Shown: positions 42,615 through 52,286, numbered from the stretch's first letter. The stretch: DNA of 64,000 bases from a bacterium (GCA_030427705.1 JAUIBR010000001.1:186001-250000); one strand, 5' to 3'. Program-made: numbers and translations. The notes: generated by a model not told the origin, from the letters alone.

Positions 42615-45067
42615 GCTCCGAGATACATCGCGAGTTTAATCAAATCTGCGAAAACCCCGCCGGCAGTGACTGCCGGGCCGGCTCCAGGTCCCTGAACAAC
42701 CAATGGGTTCTCTAGATAACGCTCGGTTGTAAACTGGACGATATTGTCGGTCAGTCGAATCCGCCCGAACGGATGCGCTTCTGGGTACTCTTCCAGTCCG
42801 ACGGTCGCATTGCCCTCGGCATCCACCGCGCCAACAAAACGTAACACCGTGCCGGCGGCCTGCGCCGCCTTGAGCTTGTCGGCCATGGTCTGGTCCAACT
42901 TGGGAAGCGCTTCCAAGAACTCAGGAACACTCAAGCCGCTGAGCTCATCCGGCACCAAACCAGTGACCTTTACGTCATCCAACTGGAGTTCCTGCCCCAT
43001 CTCGCGCGCCAGGATCACCAGTTTTCGGGCGACATCCATTCCGGAGAGGTCGTCACGTGGGTCAGGCTCGGTGAAGCCCAGCTTCTTGGCTTCCAGCACG
43101 ATTTCCGAGAATGGCTTCGAACCATCAAATGAGTTGAACAGATATGACAACGTGCCCGAGAAGATACCTTCGACGCGGTGAACATCGTCACCAGTGTGCA
43201 CAAGGTCCTGCAACGTTTGGATGATGGGCAGGCCTGCACCGACGGTCGTCTCGTAGAGGTAGTGACCGTGCACCTGTGCGGCGACATCTTTGACGTGTCG
43301 GTAGTAGTCGTAGTCGTTGGAGTTCGCCTTCTTGTTCGGCGTGATGATGTGGATCCCACGCTCTAACCAATCCGCATAGTTCTTCGCGACCGCATCGCTC
43401 GCCGAGCAATCAATAATGACAGCATGTGGCACGGAATCGGTTTTGATGAAATCGGCAAACGCGCTCAGGTCACTAGGTTGAGCGTCTTCGAAATGGTCTT
43501 CCCAGTTCGTCAGACTCATCGCCGACTCGCTGAGCACCATCTTCGACGACGTCGCCAGACCACGGACACGAAGCTCAACGCCAATCTCGTCCACCAGTTC
43601 TGGAGCCTTCGTGGCAAGCTGCTCCAACAACGTGCTGCCGACCACGCCCGTCCCGATGACGCCAACCGAGAGACCCAACGCGCCAAGATAGAAGCCGGAG
43701 TGCACCGCCTTTAGGGCACGCGCAGATTCTTTTGTATCGATAACGATGGAGATGTTTCGCTCGGATGAACCCTGCGCGATAGCACGAACGTTGACGCGAG
43801 CCTGGCCAAGCGCGCCAAAGAACTTGGCCGCGATGCCGGGGATACCCGCCATGTTGTCACCGACGAGCGCCAGGATCGAGCAGCCCTTAATGACCTCGAC
43901 CGTCTGAATCTGACCGCGGTGTAGCTCCGCATAGAATGCCGTCTTTACGGCATCCACCGACGCCTCGGCTTGCGATTCCGGAACTACAAAGCAAATGGAG
44001 TGCTCAGATGAACCCTGAGAAATCATAACGACGGAAACGCCGGATTCGCGAAGGCTTCCGAACAAGCGGCTTGCGATACCAGGCACGCCAATCATCGAGG
44101 TACCCTCGACGTTAATCATCGCCATGCCGTCTACCGTCGCGATGCCTTTTGGACCGAAGCCGCTCGCATCCACGTTGTGGATTCGCGTACCCGGCGCACC
44201 TGCATTGAACGTGTTCTTGATGAAGATGGGGATGTTCTTCGCGACTGCCGGTGCCATCGTCGAAGGATGGATGACCTTCGCGCCAAAGTACGCAAGCTCC
44301 ATCGCCTCGTGATAGGACATGGCGTCCAGTACGACAGCGTCGGGAACTTCGCGCGGATTGGCGCTCATCACGCCGTCGACGTCCGTCCAGATATTGATGA
44401 CCGTCGCATCAAGCAAGGACCCAAAGATGCTTGCAGAGTAATCGCTGCCATTTCGACCGAGCGTAGTTGGAATACCGTCGACGTCCGATGCGACAAACCC
44501 GGTGATGACGACAAAGTCCTCGTCCCGCGTGCCCAACCAATGGTCGATATTTGCCTGCGAGTCCTCCCAGCGCACATAGGGTGAGGGAACTCCGGGATCG
44601 ACGACAAGGACCTCGCGAGCATCGATCCACGTCGCGTTTAGCCCCTCATCAATCAGATGGGCAGCCAAGAGCTGCGCCGACCAGACCTCACCAAAACCCG
44701 AAACCAAAGAAAGGGCGTTCTCGGGCGTGGACTGCAGTAGCCACAGTGCTCGTAAGACGTCTTCGGTATCGTTGAAGTTGGCCTCGAAGCGTTCGACCAG
44801 CAGTTCGGCATTGGACTCGGATTTGACCAGCTCACCCACGGTCTCCAAGATCTTGACGTGAAGGTCTCGAAGCGCCGAGCGATAACGAATATCGCGGGCC
44901 GTCGCCAACTCCACGAGTTCGATCAAGGCATTGGTTACACCCGCCATCGCGGAGACGACGACCGCTGAACGTTCTTCGTGTTCTCCACGAACAACCTTGG
45001 CAACGTTTCGATAGCGTTCGGCGCTCGCGACGCTCGTTCCGCCAAATTTGTGTACTTTCCACGCCAT
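42611..45067 (-). CDS. thrA: Bifunctional aspartokinase/homoserine dehydrogenase
   Basis: An 818-residue enzyme for the first and third steps from aspartate to threonine, methionine and lysine. The N terminus has aspartokinase KFGGTSVA (about residues 7-14) and GRNGSDYSA. Two ACT domains occupy the middle. Homoserine dehydrogenase follows, with the NAD-binding VGVIGTGVVGSTLL (about 460) and DPRDDLSGMDVARKLVILAR near 690. The ATG at 45067 is preferred with GAGGAA just before it; the frame also opens at 45082. The gene is adjacent to the kinase/ATPase gene upstream. Regulation by threonine is typical for this architecture. Confidence 0.95.
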   Translation of the reverse strand: MAWKVHKFGGTSVASAERYRNVAKVVRGEHEERSAVVVSAMAGVTNALIELVELATARDIRYRSALRDLHVKILETVGELVKSESNAELLVERFEANFNDTEDVLRALWLLQSTPENALSLVSGFGEVWSAQLLAAHLIDEGLNATWIDAREVLVVDPGVPSPYVRWEDSQANIDHWLGTRDEDFVVITGFVASDVDGIPTTLGRNGSDYSASIFGSLLDATVINIWTDVDGVMSANPREVPDAVVLDAMSYHEAMELAYFGAKVIHPSTMAPAVAKNIPIFIKNTFNAGAPGTRIHNVDASGFGPKGIATVDGMAMINVEGTSMIGVPGIASRLFGSLRESGVSVVMISQGSSEHSICFVVPESQAEASVDAVKTAFYAELHRGQIQTVEVIKGCSILALVGDNMAGIPGIAAKFFGALGQARVNVRAIAQGSSERNISIVIDTKESARALKAVHSGFYLGALGLSVGVIGTGVVGSTLLEQLATKAPELVDEIGVELRVRGLATSSKMVLSESAMSLTNWEDHFEDAQPSDLSAFADFIKTDSVPHAVIIDCSASDAVAKNYADWLERGIHIITPNKKANSNDYDYYRHVKDVAAQVHGHYLYETTVGAGLPIIQTLQDLVHTGDDVHRVEGIFSGTLSYLFNSFDGSKPFSEIVLEAKKLGFTEPDPRDDLSGMDVARKLVILAREMGQELQLDDVKVTGLVPDELSGLSVPEFLEALPKLDQTMADKLKAAQAAGTVLRFVGAVDAEGNATVGLEEYPEAHPFGRIRLTDNIVQFTTERYLENPLVVQGPGAGPAVTAGGVFADLIKLAMYLGA

Positions 45068-45103
45068 GGATTCCTCGGCCATTGCATTGAATTTGGGCAG
45101 TGT

Positions 45104-48100
45104 TTATTGCGCGCCGGCGTTTCGTGCAACCTGCAAGAGTTTCGGAGGCCATCTTTCAATAGCCTCACCACGAAACGTCTCGCCCTCGATGGCGCACCGA
45201 AGCGCTTCGATGGCCTGCGCGGCTTCGGATTCCTCCAAGAAGCCTACGGTGTCGACACCTGCTTTGCCCGTTTCGTAGGCCTCAGTCGCATCTTCATTGC
45301 GCGCAATCTGCAGGTGCCCTCGCTCTGAACAATAGAGTGCCATCAGGTACTCATCGGGGGTGTTTTCCAGCCACCCGATGATTGAGTCCAAGTCTTCATC
45401 TGCAGATGAATACTGACCCATTCGCCTCTTGAGACGTGCCCGGTAGACCCGGCCAAACGCCCACATGATGGCTGCTTCATGGAAAATCTCATTGACCAGA
45501 ACGTAGTGTTTGAACGCTTTCTCTGGTCGTCCATCGGCAGCCGCGACATCAGCCGCGAGTAGGTGATATGCACCCTTGAAGTGCGCGACGTGTTGGTGCT
45601 GAAGTAGCGCCTCGCTTTCTCGAAGATAGCGGACCGCCTGGTCGTAATTGCAAAGTAAGAACGCGCAGTTCGACAACCCCCAAGCCAAAAGCGAGACTGT
45701 GCCGAAGATTCGGTATTCTCGGGCGATATCGATGGCGTGCAGGAAATGCTGCTCAGCGTCTGCGACCTTGCCGACCTCCACCAGAATCATGCCGACAGCC
45801 AACTGTTGGAAGCAGCTGTCCAACGGATGGCGCGCAGGCGCGATCGCCATCCCGTGATTTACCGCTTCGATGGCTTCGTCAAATCGTCGCTGCCCGCGTA
45901 GCGTCGAACTCAGAAACATATAGGTTCGCGATGCCCGAAAGTGGTCCCCGGCTTCGATGAAGCACTCAATGGCGGCGCGCACGTTTCGCTCTTCTGCTTC
46001 GAGGTCAAATCGATCAACCGCGATGCTGGCCCTCGCCATATGGGCCTCGGCCTTGAGCATGGGAGTCCACTCCACAACACGATTCATCGTCTCCTGGAAG
46101 TCGGCCTCGAGGTCTTTGTCCTCCCAGTTTCGGTTGGAAATTGCGCGCAGCCGGAAATAGGCCCAAAGACTCACGTCCTCGATTTCGTCCTGCCGAGCCA
46201 AAACGACATTCGTGATCGATGCATCGTGCACCCGCCCCATACCCAGATGGCTCAACGAGTTGACGATCCCGTACACAAACTCGAAGTCGATGGAGTCGGC
46301 GAGCTCGCAATAGCGAATTGTGGTGGACGTCAGCTTCTCGATATCACCCATACGAGCGGCATCCTCAGCCGCTCCTTTGTAGTACTCGCCAGCTTGGGAA
46401 GGCAGGTGCGCCGCTTCAGACATGCGCGCCATGGCGAGCGGATCCGGCCGGTCGTGACAAACGCGCAGGGCCTGAAGAGCTCGCGTGTTCAATTCAACGC
46501 AGGTGGCTTCATCCAAGCTGGCCACGACCGCTTCTCGAACACGTTGGGAACGGAATTTTAGTTGAGGATGGACGACCAAGATCTGCCTTTTCACCAGCTC
46601 GCTGAGTGCCTCATAGGGCGCAGAGACCATCTCGTCCAAGGCCCGAGCCGTAAGCTGGTCGGCCAGCACCGCCGCCGATTGTGCCACCTCCAATGCCTTC
46701 GGGTGCAGGGCTGAAAGCTCGGTCCCGAGCTCCTTCGCCAATAGCTCCGTCATCGGTAGGACGTTCCCAAAATTGCCCTGACGACCAACTTCCCAGCGCC
46801 CACGCTCGTCTCGACGAATGAACTGATGCTCGACCGCCGAGTGCGCCAAATCGATAAGGTAAAATGGGTTTCCGTTGGTGTGTGCGTACGCGACATCCGC
46901 GTGGCTGCCCGGCACGGCATCCAGGGAAAGCATGGTAGCAATGGCTTCGGTGTGCTCCTCTTTGGAAAGCGGCGGCAGGGTCAAAGAGACTACCTGCTCA
47001 TGGCTAAATGGCGGTTCGGGGAATGTCCCAGGGCGGTACGATGCGACGATCGTCAGCTGTTCATGCCGCAATGCGGCATCCTGACACCATGCCTGAGTCG
47101 CGGAATCCACCGCATGATAATCATCCAGAAACAAGGTCGTCGGTCCCGCCGACCGGAGGTGATAGGTCAGTAGCGCATCGATACTGGAGATTCGCATCGC
47201 ATTGAGCACCGCCGGCGAAAACTCACCGACATTCGGCAATGGTTCGATCGGCAGCTTAGACAAGACGGGGCTAAACGCCGCCAGGACTTCAACGGACCCA
47301 GCGACCTCGTCCATGATATTCGCGACACCCCGATAGTGGTCGGTGAGCAGCTCGAACACGGACTCCATTGACGCCAGAGGTTTGGTCGAGTCTGCCCGGG
47401 TCGTGAGGATGAATGTGTCGCGGGCAAACCGCCGCGCGATCTCGTCAAGGAACCGTGTCTTTCCGATCCCCGGTTCGCCTTCAACGCAGAGCACCCCACC
47501 TGGGGTTGCAAAGAGCTCTTTGGCAGCTTCAAGCTCTTCGACACGACCCACAAATGCCGGTGTGGGGATGTACTTCGGTGCTTCATATGGCGGAGGCTCG
47601 TAGCCCAAAGCACTACGCAATATGCGGTCTACATCAAATGCATAGCCAGGTCGCCGCTGGGGCACCTTACGAAGAAGCTGGCGCAACATTGTCGACAGCT
47701 CCAGTGGCACGGTGGGGTTTATCTCGCGAATGTCAGGCGGATCTTCAACCAGTTGTTTGTGGAGAATTTCCAACGGGTTGTCGGCCATAAATGGCGGCGC
47801 TCCGGCGAACAACTCAAAGAGCATGCAGCCAAGCGCATACAAGTCGGCGCGTGCGTCCAAAGACTCACCAATCGCCTGTTCCGGAGCCATATAAGCCGGC
47901 GTTCCCGCTCTTCCGATATTGCGCGAAACCCGCTCGCGGCCTCGACTTCCCGCAGCGCCGGTTGAAATTCCAAAGTCGACCAAGACCGCCTGTCCGTTCG
48001 GCCGGACCAAGACGTTATCTGGCTTCAAGTCTCGGTGGATGATGCCCTTTTCATGAATCGCAGAGAGCGCACTGCAAACCTGCAGAAACACATCGACCAA

Positions 48101-48544
48101 ACCAAGCCACGAATCATCTGTACGACTGACGACATGCGCAGGCGCAGCCTCGACGCCCTCGCTGCCGTCAAAGCGCAGCGTTTGCCAGAACCGCGTCGTT
48201 GCGCCCGTTGTGGGGACAATCAGCGTCTTATTGTCCGATTGCAGCAGTTTCGAGAGCGACGTGCCGTTGATGTACTCCATCGCATACCAAGGATCGAACG
48301 CGTCGAGGTTTGAATCCACGACCTTAACTACCGATGGATGCGAGACGGTCTGCAACGAACGTACTTCTCGGCGCAACGCTTCGCGCAGTGCCGGGCTTGG
48401 TTTCAGCAACCGTTTGAGCGCGACTAACTCACCGGTTCCACTATGCCGCGCGAGGTCGACCACCCCCATCCCGCCCTCACCGAGCCGGGATTCAACGATG
48501 TACTCCCCAATGGTTGTCTTTGTCTGTTCCGAGGTAGCCATCAT
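45104..48544 (-). CDS. Ser/Thr protein kinase with AAA ATPase and TPR-like region
   Basis: A signalling protein of about 1146 residues. Residues 15-330 are a Hanks-type kinase: glycine loop LGEGGMGVV, Lys in VALKRL, catalytic HRDLKPDN, DFG, and APE (YMAPEQ). Residues about 345-640 form an AAA/STAND-like ATPase with Walker A GEPGIGKT and a Walker B-like TLFLDDY. The remaining C-terminal 500 residues are helical repeats of TPR-like character. No membrane helix is seen, so it is cytoplasmic. The start is among GTG 48553, ATG 48544 and ATG 48541. This PknK-like layout is common in myxobacteria. Signal and target unknown. It is followed by thrA at 36 nt. Confidence 0.9.
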   Translation of the reverse strand: MMATSEQTKTTIGEYIVESRLGEGGMGVVDLARHSGTGELVALKRLLKPSPALREALRREVRSLQTVSHPSVVKVVDSNLDAFDPWYAMEYINGTSLSKLLQSDNKTLIVPTTGATTRFWQTLRFDGSEGVEAAPAHVVSRTDDSWLGLVDVFLQVCSALSAIHEKGIIHRDLKPDNVLVRPNGQAVLVDFGISTGAAGSRGRERVSRNIGRAGTPAYMAPEQAIGESLDARADLYALGCMLFELFAGAPPFMADNPLEILHKQLVEDPPDIREINPTVPLELSTMLRQLLRKVPQRRPGYAFDVDRILRSALGYEPPPYEAPKYIPTPAFVGRVEELEAAKELFATPGGVLCVEGEPGIGKTRFLDEIARRFARDTFILTTRADSTKPLASMESVFELLTDHYRGVANIMDEVAGSVEVLAAFSPVLSKLPIEPLPNVGEFSPAVLNAMRISSIDALLTYHLRSAGPTTLFLDDYHAVDSATQAWCQDAALRHEQLTIVASYRPGTFPEPPFSHEQVVSLTLPPLSKEEHTEAIATMLSLDAVPGSHADVAYAHTNGNPFYLIDLAHSAVEHQFIRRDERGRWEVGRQGNFGNVLPMTELLAKELGTELSALHPKALEVAQSAAVLADQLTARALDEMVSAPYEALSELVKRQILVVHPQLKFRSQRVREAVVASLDEATCVELNTRALQALRVCHDRPDPLAMARMSEAAHLPSQAGEYYKGAAEDAARMGDIEKLTSTTIRYCELADSIDFEFVYGIVNSLSHLGMGRVHDASITNVVLARQDEIEDVSLWAYFRLRAISNRNWEDKDLEADFQETMNRVVEWTPMLKAEAHMARASIAVDRFDLEAEERNVRAAIECFIEAGDHFRASRTYMFLSSTLRGQRRFDEAIEAVNHGMAIAPARHPLDSCFQQLAVGMILVEVGKVADAEQHFLHAIDIAREYRIFGTVSLLAWGLSNCAFLLCNYDQAVRYLRESEALLQHQHVAHFKGAYHLLAADVAAADGRPEKAFKHYVLVNEIFHEAAIMWAFGRVYRARLKRRMGQYSSADEDLDSIIGWLENTPDEYLMALYCSERGHLQIARNEDATEAYETGKAGVDTVGFLEESEAAQAIEALRCAIEGETFRGEAIERWPPKLLQVARNAGAQ

Positions 48545-48682
48545 CCAAGCCACTGAAGGAAGGATCGATGCTACGCAAACACACGATTTGGCGCAAGCTG
48601 CCTAGCTTCGCGCCCATTTTCTCTTCGCGACGATTTCTTGCACAAATTCGTGCGTAGACCACGACTTATCCGTGAACAAACG

Positions 48683-49360
48683 ATGATGAGGTTTCTGATG
48701 AAGATCTTGTGGGTAGTGAAATTCTTGGTTCTCGGATTGATTTGCATGGTGTTGGTCGGTTGCGGCGAGCCAGGTAGCGGTGTGTACGATGAGCGCGACT
48801 TGCAGCTCGATAACTTCGCGGCCATCGAAGTCACAGGATGTGATGTAGATCGCGTGGTCATGCGACACTGTGATTGTCCCCCGCATGCCAAAATTACCGG
48901 CGACGACAATCTAATTGGTTACGTCCAGGTCAAACAGGACGGCGGCGCCGTCAAGGTGGTCATGGATGAATGGGTGGATCCTGAGCTTGAGCTCCGCGTT
49001 GAACTCTATGGGCAGGGCGTGCACGACGTTCGAATCTCGGGTGAAGGAAACGTCGAAGTGCACGACGTTTACGGCCAACGCTTTGAAGCACGCATCAGTG
49101 GAGAAGGCCGCATCGCCGTGAGCGGTGAAGTCGACCACGCTGACATCCGAATTTCAGGGGAAGGCGAAGTTGAAGCCTATCGTCTGCGAACCGGAGTCGC
49201 CGATATTGACGTTAGTGGCGACGGGCATATCGAGATTTGCGTCCTCAACTACATCGATTCCGACGTATCCGGGGATGGACTCGTCGAATACGCATGCGAC
49301 CCTTCGGTCGTGGAGAGTGACATCAGCGGTGATGGAAGTGTGAAGGCGCGAGGCAACTAA
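48683..49360 (+). CDS. Head-domain (GIN/DUF2807-like) lipoprotein
   Basis: A 225-residue lipoprotein (LVGC) whose mature part is a beta-helix-like repeat: successive DxxISGEGxVE or DVSGDGxVE units, as in the putative auto-transporter head/GIN domain (DUF2807). Conserved Gly residues and repeated polar turns support a beta-solenoid. The start is among ATG 48683, 48686 and 48698; no clear ribosome binding site was seen. It is divergent from the kinase gene. Surface location is likely; function unknown. It is convergent with, and overlaps by 4 nt, the gene at 49357. Confidence 0.72.
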   Translation: MMRFLMKILWVVKFLVLGLICMVLVGCGEPGSGVYDERDLQLDNFAAIEVTGCDVDRVVMRHCDCPPHAKITGDDNLIGYVQVKQDGGAVKVVMDEWVDPELELRVELYGQGVHDVRISGEGNVEVHDVYGQRFEARISGEGRIAVSGEVDHADIRISGEGEVEAYRLRTGVADIDVSGDGHIEICVLNYIDSDVSGDGLVEYACDPSVVESDISGDGSVKARGN

Positions 49361-49848
49361 TCGTCAACGTCGCCGATGTCACGGCCAGAGATGACGCTCA
49401 GCGGCTCGGTGACGACAGGATTTCGTCGTGATGTCGCTTTGGCATCGGAGTTCTTCATCAAGAGCCAGCGTTCATGCGGGTTTTCTTCGATGCGCAAAAG
49501 TGTGAAGCCCCCTTGGAGCTTCTCACCCTCGATAATGAACTCGAGTTTGCCTTCATTAAGGCATTCCATCGCGCTCATCGGTTCACCGTCAAGAACTGGC
49601 AGCGAATACGGACCCGAATCCCAAACGATGACTTTTTCCTCGGCGCCCGAGCGTTCTGCAATCCCCTCGAATTCGATGTCGAGGTCTTCCTTCACAGGAA
49701 TCGCAAGCCGCTTAATACGCGGGTCTGGGGACGGCCCCTTCGGCACCGCCCACGACAATACCTTGTCCTCGACCTCGAGCCGAAACACGTAGTGGAAGTC
49801 GACGGAGTCGTGCTTTTGAATGGAGAATTTGGGCAGTGCGTCACTCAT
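49357..49848 (-). CDS. LigD 3'-phosphoesterase-like protein, active site incomplete
   Basis: A 163-residue protein aligning with the phosphoesterase (PE) domain of bacterial LigD. Retained features are FSIQKHDS, FHYVFRLEVEDKVLSWAVPKGPS, RLAIPV and KVIVWDSGPYS. In active PE domains the motif is HYDFRLE and is followed by VEDHP. Here Asp is Val (HYVFRLE) and the later His is Leu (KEDLD), so two metal/catalytic residues are missing. It is probably not a 3'-end processing enzyme by the usual mechanism. No ligase or Ku gene is nearby. Convergent with the preceding gene with a 4-nt overlap. Confidence 0.78.
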   Translation of the reverse strand: MSDALPKFSIQKHDSVDFHYVFRLEVEDKVLSWAVPKGPSPDPRIKRLAIPVKEDLDIEFEGIAERSGAEEKVIVWDSGPYSLPVLDGEPMSAMECLNEGKLEFIIEGEKLQGGFTLLRIEENPHERWLLMKNSDAKATSRRNPVVTEPLSVISGRDIGDVDD

Positions 49849-50149
49849 GAAAACTCACTTCGCGCAGATAATTCGCGGGTTATGACGATTGCGTCACGCT
49901 TGTATACAACTTTCTCATAAAGTGACATTTCCTGTCGACTAATTCCGTGATCGTGGTATGAGGAGGGTGTCTTGAAGGCAATTGAAATGCAAAACGACCA
50001 GTCAGTCTGCGGACTTACGACGTGATTCGGAGAAATTTTCTTTGATTTTGAAGATCCTGTGCAAAGATCCGTCTGACGGACACAATTTTTACCTTAATGC
50101 CATGGAGGCATGAGGACTTTGTTCCTTAACCAAAAGGGGAGTTACGTAA
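49849..50149. other. Promoter and leader of the outer-membrane barrel gene
   Basis: A 301-bp non-coding stretch. GGGGAG lies 7 nt before the ATG. Two small hairpins are possible near the 3' end: TCCGTC-tgac-type pairing near 50070-50082, and ATGCC-atgga-GGCAT at 50098-50112. They could stabilise the leader of a strongly expressed gene. No palindromic Crp/Fnr box is seen. Confidence 0.4.
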
Positions 50150-51028
50150 ATGCGTACACTTAGAATTCTCATTGTTATGGTTCTCGTTTTGGCTGTCGGA
50201 AGTGAAGCTTTCGCACAGCGTCGTGGTGGTCTTGGCGGAAAGTACTCCGCACGCTACATGACCGCAGCGAAAGGCAGCGTCTACTTGATGGCTGGCCCAC
50301 AGACGTCGCAAGGCTTGGCGGATTCGCTGGGCGGCGGCCTCAACTTCACCAACTACGAGATTCTCGACGAATCACTTACGTCGGTGGATTTCAATGTTGG
50401 AGTTGCATACGGCATCACGCCAAACATCGAAGCAGGCCTTTCGCTTCCACTTCACCTGACGACTCTTGGTCTTCCAGAAGGTGCAGAAGACAACAGTGAT
50501 GCGCTCACAACGCTTCCTGTCTTCCTTACCTACGGAAAGGTCATCGGTGGCAACATGGACGTTGGTGTCCGTGTTACGACCTACATCCCAATCGCTGACG
50601 GCGCTGGCTTCACCATCAATCCTGGTGTGCCGTTGAACGTCCGCTTGGGAACGGGACGCTTGGAAGCAGGTGTCTTCGTGCCAATCACGATTCCTGACGC
50701 TCCAGAAGGCGTCGAAGTCGACAACCAGTTCGGTCTTACCGTTCCAGTTCGCTACGGCTTCAACGTCAACGTCAACCTCTTCGCAGGTCTGCAAACTGGT
50801 TTCCTCAAAGGTGACCTCGCAAACGGCGAAAACGACATCTTCATCCCACTCGGACTCTTCGGCGGATACACGCTGCTCGCTGGCGGAAGCGTCATCGACC
50901 TCACCGCTGAGTTCTCATGGGACCGCTTCCTGAACGTCAACGCTCCTGAAGGCGGCGACTCGGTTTCGGCAGGCAACTGGCGTGTCGGTATCGGTGCAAA
51001 CGTTCAAATCGACCTTATGGGTGGCTAA
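50150..51028 (+). CDS. Outer-membrane beta-barrel protein
   Basis: A 292-residue exported protein (signal peptide ending FAQR). The sequence alternates hydrophobic and polar residues with Gly-rich turns, ending VQIDLMGG, as in small porin-like barrels. Sets of repeated strands (VGVAYGITPNIEAGLSLPL, VGVRVTTYIPIADG) fit about twelve strands. Codon use is strongly biased to a small set (GCT/GCA, CTC/CTT, GGC/GGT), like that of an abundant protein, and differs from the denitrification genes. A strong terminator follows at 51046. Function unknown; an abundant surface porin or structural barrel is likely. Confidence 0.7.
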   Translation: MRTLRILIVMVLVLAVGSEAFAQRRGGLGGKYSARYMTAAKGSVYLMAGPQTSQGLADSLGGGLNFTNYEILDESLTSVDFNVGVAYGITPNIEAGLSLPLHLTTLGLPEGAEDNSDALTTLPVFLTYGKVIGGNMDVGVRVTTYIPIADGAGFTINPGVPLNVRLGTGRLEAGVFVPITIPDAPEGVEVDNQFGLTVPVRYGFNVNVNLFAGLQTGFLKGDLANGENDIFIPLGLFGGYTLLAGGSVIDLTAEFSWDRFLNVNAPEGGDSVSAGNWRVGIGANVQIDLMGG

Positions 51029-51045
51029 TCCAACAGGTTAGAAAC

Positions 51046-51078
51046 AAAAAGCCGGCTGATTCAGCCGGCTTTTTTTTT
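51046..51078 (+). terminator. Intrinsic terminator of the barrel gene
   Basis: Stem AAAAAGCCGGCTGA paired with TCAGCCGGCTTTTT and a T-tract of nine, 18-50 nt after the stop codon. A very strong GC stem with a minimal loop. The stem sequence GCCGGC also forms the terminator at 54325. Confidence 0.9.
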
Positions 51079-51087
51079 GGGCTCGCT

Positions 51088-51308
51088 TCGGCCTGCGGCC
51101 TTAGAATTCGGCCTGCGGCCTCAGAATTCGGCCTGCGGCCTCAGAATTCGGCCTGCGGCCTCAGAGTTCGGCCTGCGGCCTCAGAATTCGGCCTGCGGCC
51201 TCAGAATTCGGCCTGCGGCCTCAGAATTCGGCCTTGCGGCCTCAGAATTCGGCCTGCGGCCTCAGAATTCGGCCTGCGGCCTCAGAATTCGGCCTGCGGC
51301 CTCAGAGT
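51088..51308. repeat. 20-bp tandem repeat array 1 (11 copies)
   Basis: About eleven copies of a 20-bp unit, core GGCCTGCGGCCTCAGAATTC, in tandem with only a few substitutions and one inserted T near 51235. It begins right after the terminator. The unit itself is partly palindromic (GGCC.GCGGCC). Open frames through it are low-complexity artefacts. Confidence 0.9.
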
Positions 51309-51313
51309 ATGAT

Positions 51314-51476
51314 CTGAGCGCAGAGCGCGAACTCTGAGCGCAACGCGCGAACTCTGAGCGCAACGCGCGAACTCTGAGCGCAACGCGCGAACTCTGAGCG
51401 CAAAGCGCGAACTCTGAGCGCAAAGCGCGAACTCTGAGCGGCGCAGCCGCGAACTCTGAGCGGCGCAGCCGCGAAT
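51314..51476. repeat. 20-22-bp tandem repeat array 2 (8 copies), inverted relative to array 1
   Basis: Eight copies of CTGAGCGCAACGCGCGAACT-type units, the last two 22 bp and richer in GC. Read on the minus strand the core TCAGAGTTCG matches the TCAGAATTCG core of array 1. The junction (51301-51318) is itself a hairpin, CTCAGA-gtatga-TCTGAG, so the two arrays are mirror inverted. Confidence 0.85.
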
Positions 51477-51552
51477 AATGTTGATCTATACTTGGTTATT
51501 GAATACGGTTGGCGACCTCGCGGCCTCTTTTGGCCCGCGTATTGCGACACGA

Positions 51553-52161
51553 ATGAGACTGATTGTTTCCATATTCGCCGCGTTCCTCGTGGCTATCCCA
51601 TCGATAGCATCCGCCCAACTCTGGGCAGACGGCGGAACTGCGCAATGTGGAGACCTCAACGAAAGTGCACTGGGGATTTCTCAACCAGACGCACAACCCC
51701 AACAACCTGATTGCTCCTCGGTCAGCGACGACGATGTCGACGACCCCAGTTATAACTTCTGCTTTGCAGATGCAGGCGACCCGGTCTCGGCGCTACCGGA
51801 ATTGATTGCGCAGAAACAGGCTGAAGCCATTTCCGCGAAGATCCTTGAGGTCGCCCAAGAACGGCATGAAGTTATCGTGCTCTCACAACCGGAAACCAAG
51901 CAAACCGAGAAAGCTGTCATCGTCAAACGTGTTCGAACCGCCGAGTGCTCGAGCATTGATATCACTTGCGAACGACAACCCTACTCACCAAGCGCGCTGA
52001 CCCTCCAGTCGTTGGCCGCTCCCCCTATACTTCCAATGCTGCAACTCGATGTCGACGCCAATCCTTTGGCCGACGTAGCGCAGCGACACACGCCAAATCC
52101 TGGACTCGCTCCGGCCGATGGAATCAAGAACGTCCTTGTTCCACCTCCCGATATGGCGTAA
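51553..52161 (+). CDS. Exported hypothetical protein
   Basis: A 202-residue protein with a Sec signal peptide (MRLIVSIFAAFLVAIPSIASA). The mature part is low in predicted structure, Gln/Asp/Pro-rich, with a few Cys (AQCGDL, PDCSS, NFCFA, AECSS, ITCERQ) that might form disulfides, and a short helix (LPELIAQKQAEAISAKILEVAQERHE). ATG at 51553 is preferred; in-frame starts upstream run into the repeat array. It precedes the triple DsbA protein by 125 nt, so it might be a substrate, but this is only a guess. No family recognised. Confidence 0.55.
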   Translation: MRLIVSIFAAFLVAIPSIASAQLWADGGTAQCGDLNESALGISQPDAQPQQPDCSSVSDDDVDDPSYNFCFADAGDPVSALPELIAQKQAEAISAKILEVAQERHEVIVLSQPETKQTEKAVIVKRVRTAECSSIDITCERQPYSPSALTLQSLAAPPILPMLQLDVDANPLADVAQRHTPNPGLAPADGIKNVLVPPPDMA

Positions 52162-52286
52162 CACGCCGTCCTACGGTGTGATTTAGCAACTATCGTTCAG
52201 TTAATAACGGGGTTCTCATCACAGGCGTTGTGCTTGTGTGAACCCATATAGATTCGAATACGAATACTCTATAGGAGAGACCAATC

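Noticed and set aside
51088-51476. Possible CRISPR array
   Set aside because: Units are contiguous 20-bp tandem repeats without unique spacers, and no cas gene is nearby.
51077-51550. Open frames of 82-86 residues on both strands across the tandem repeats
   Set aside because: They translate the 20-bp repeats into low-complexity peptide and have no ribosome binding site; the length comes from the absence of stop codons in the repeat unit.
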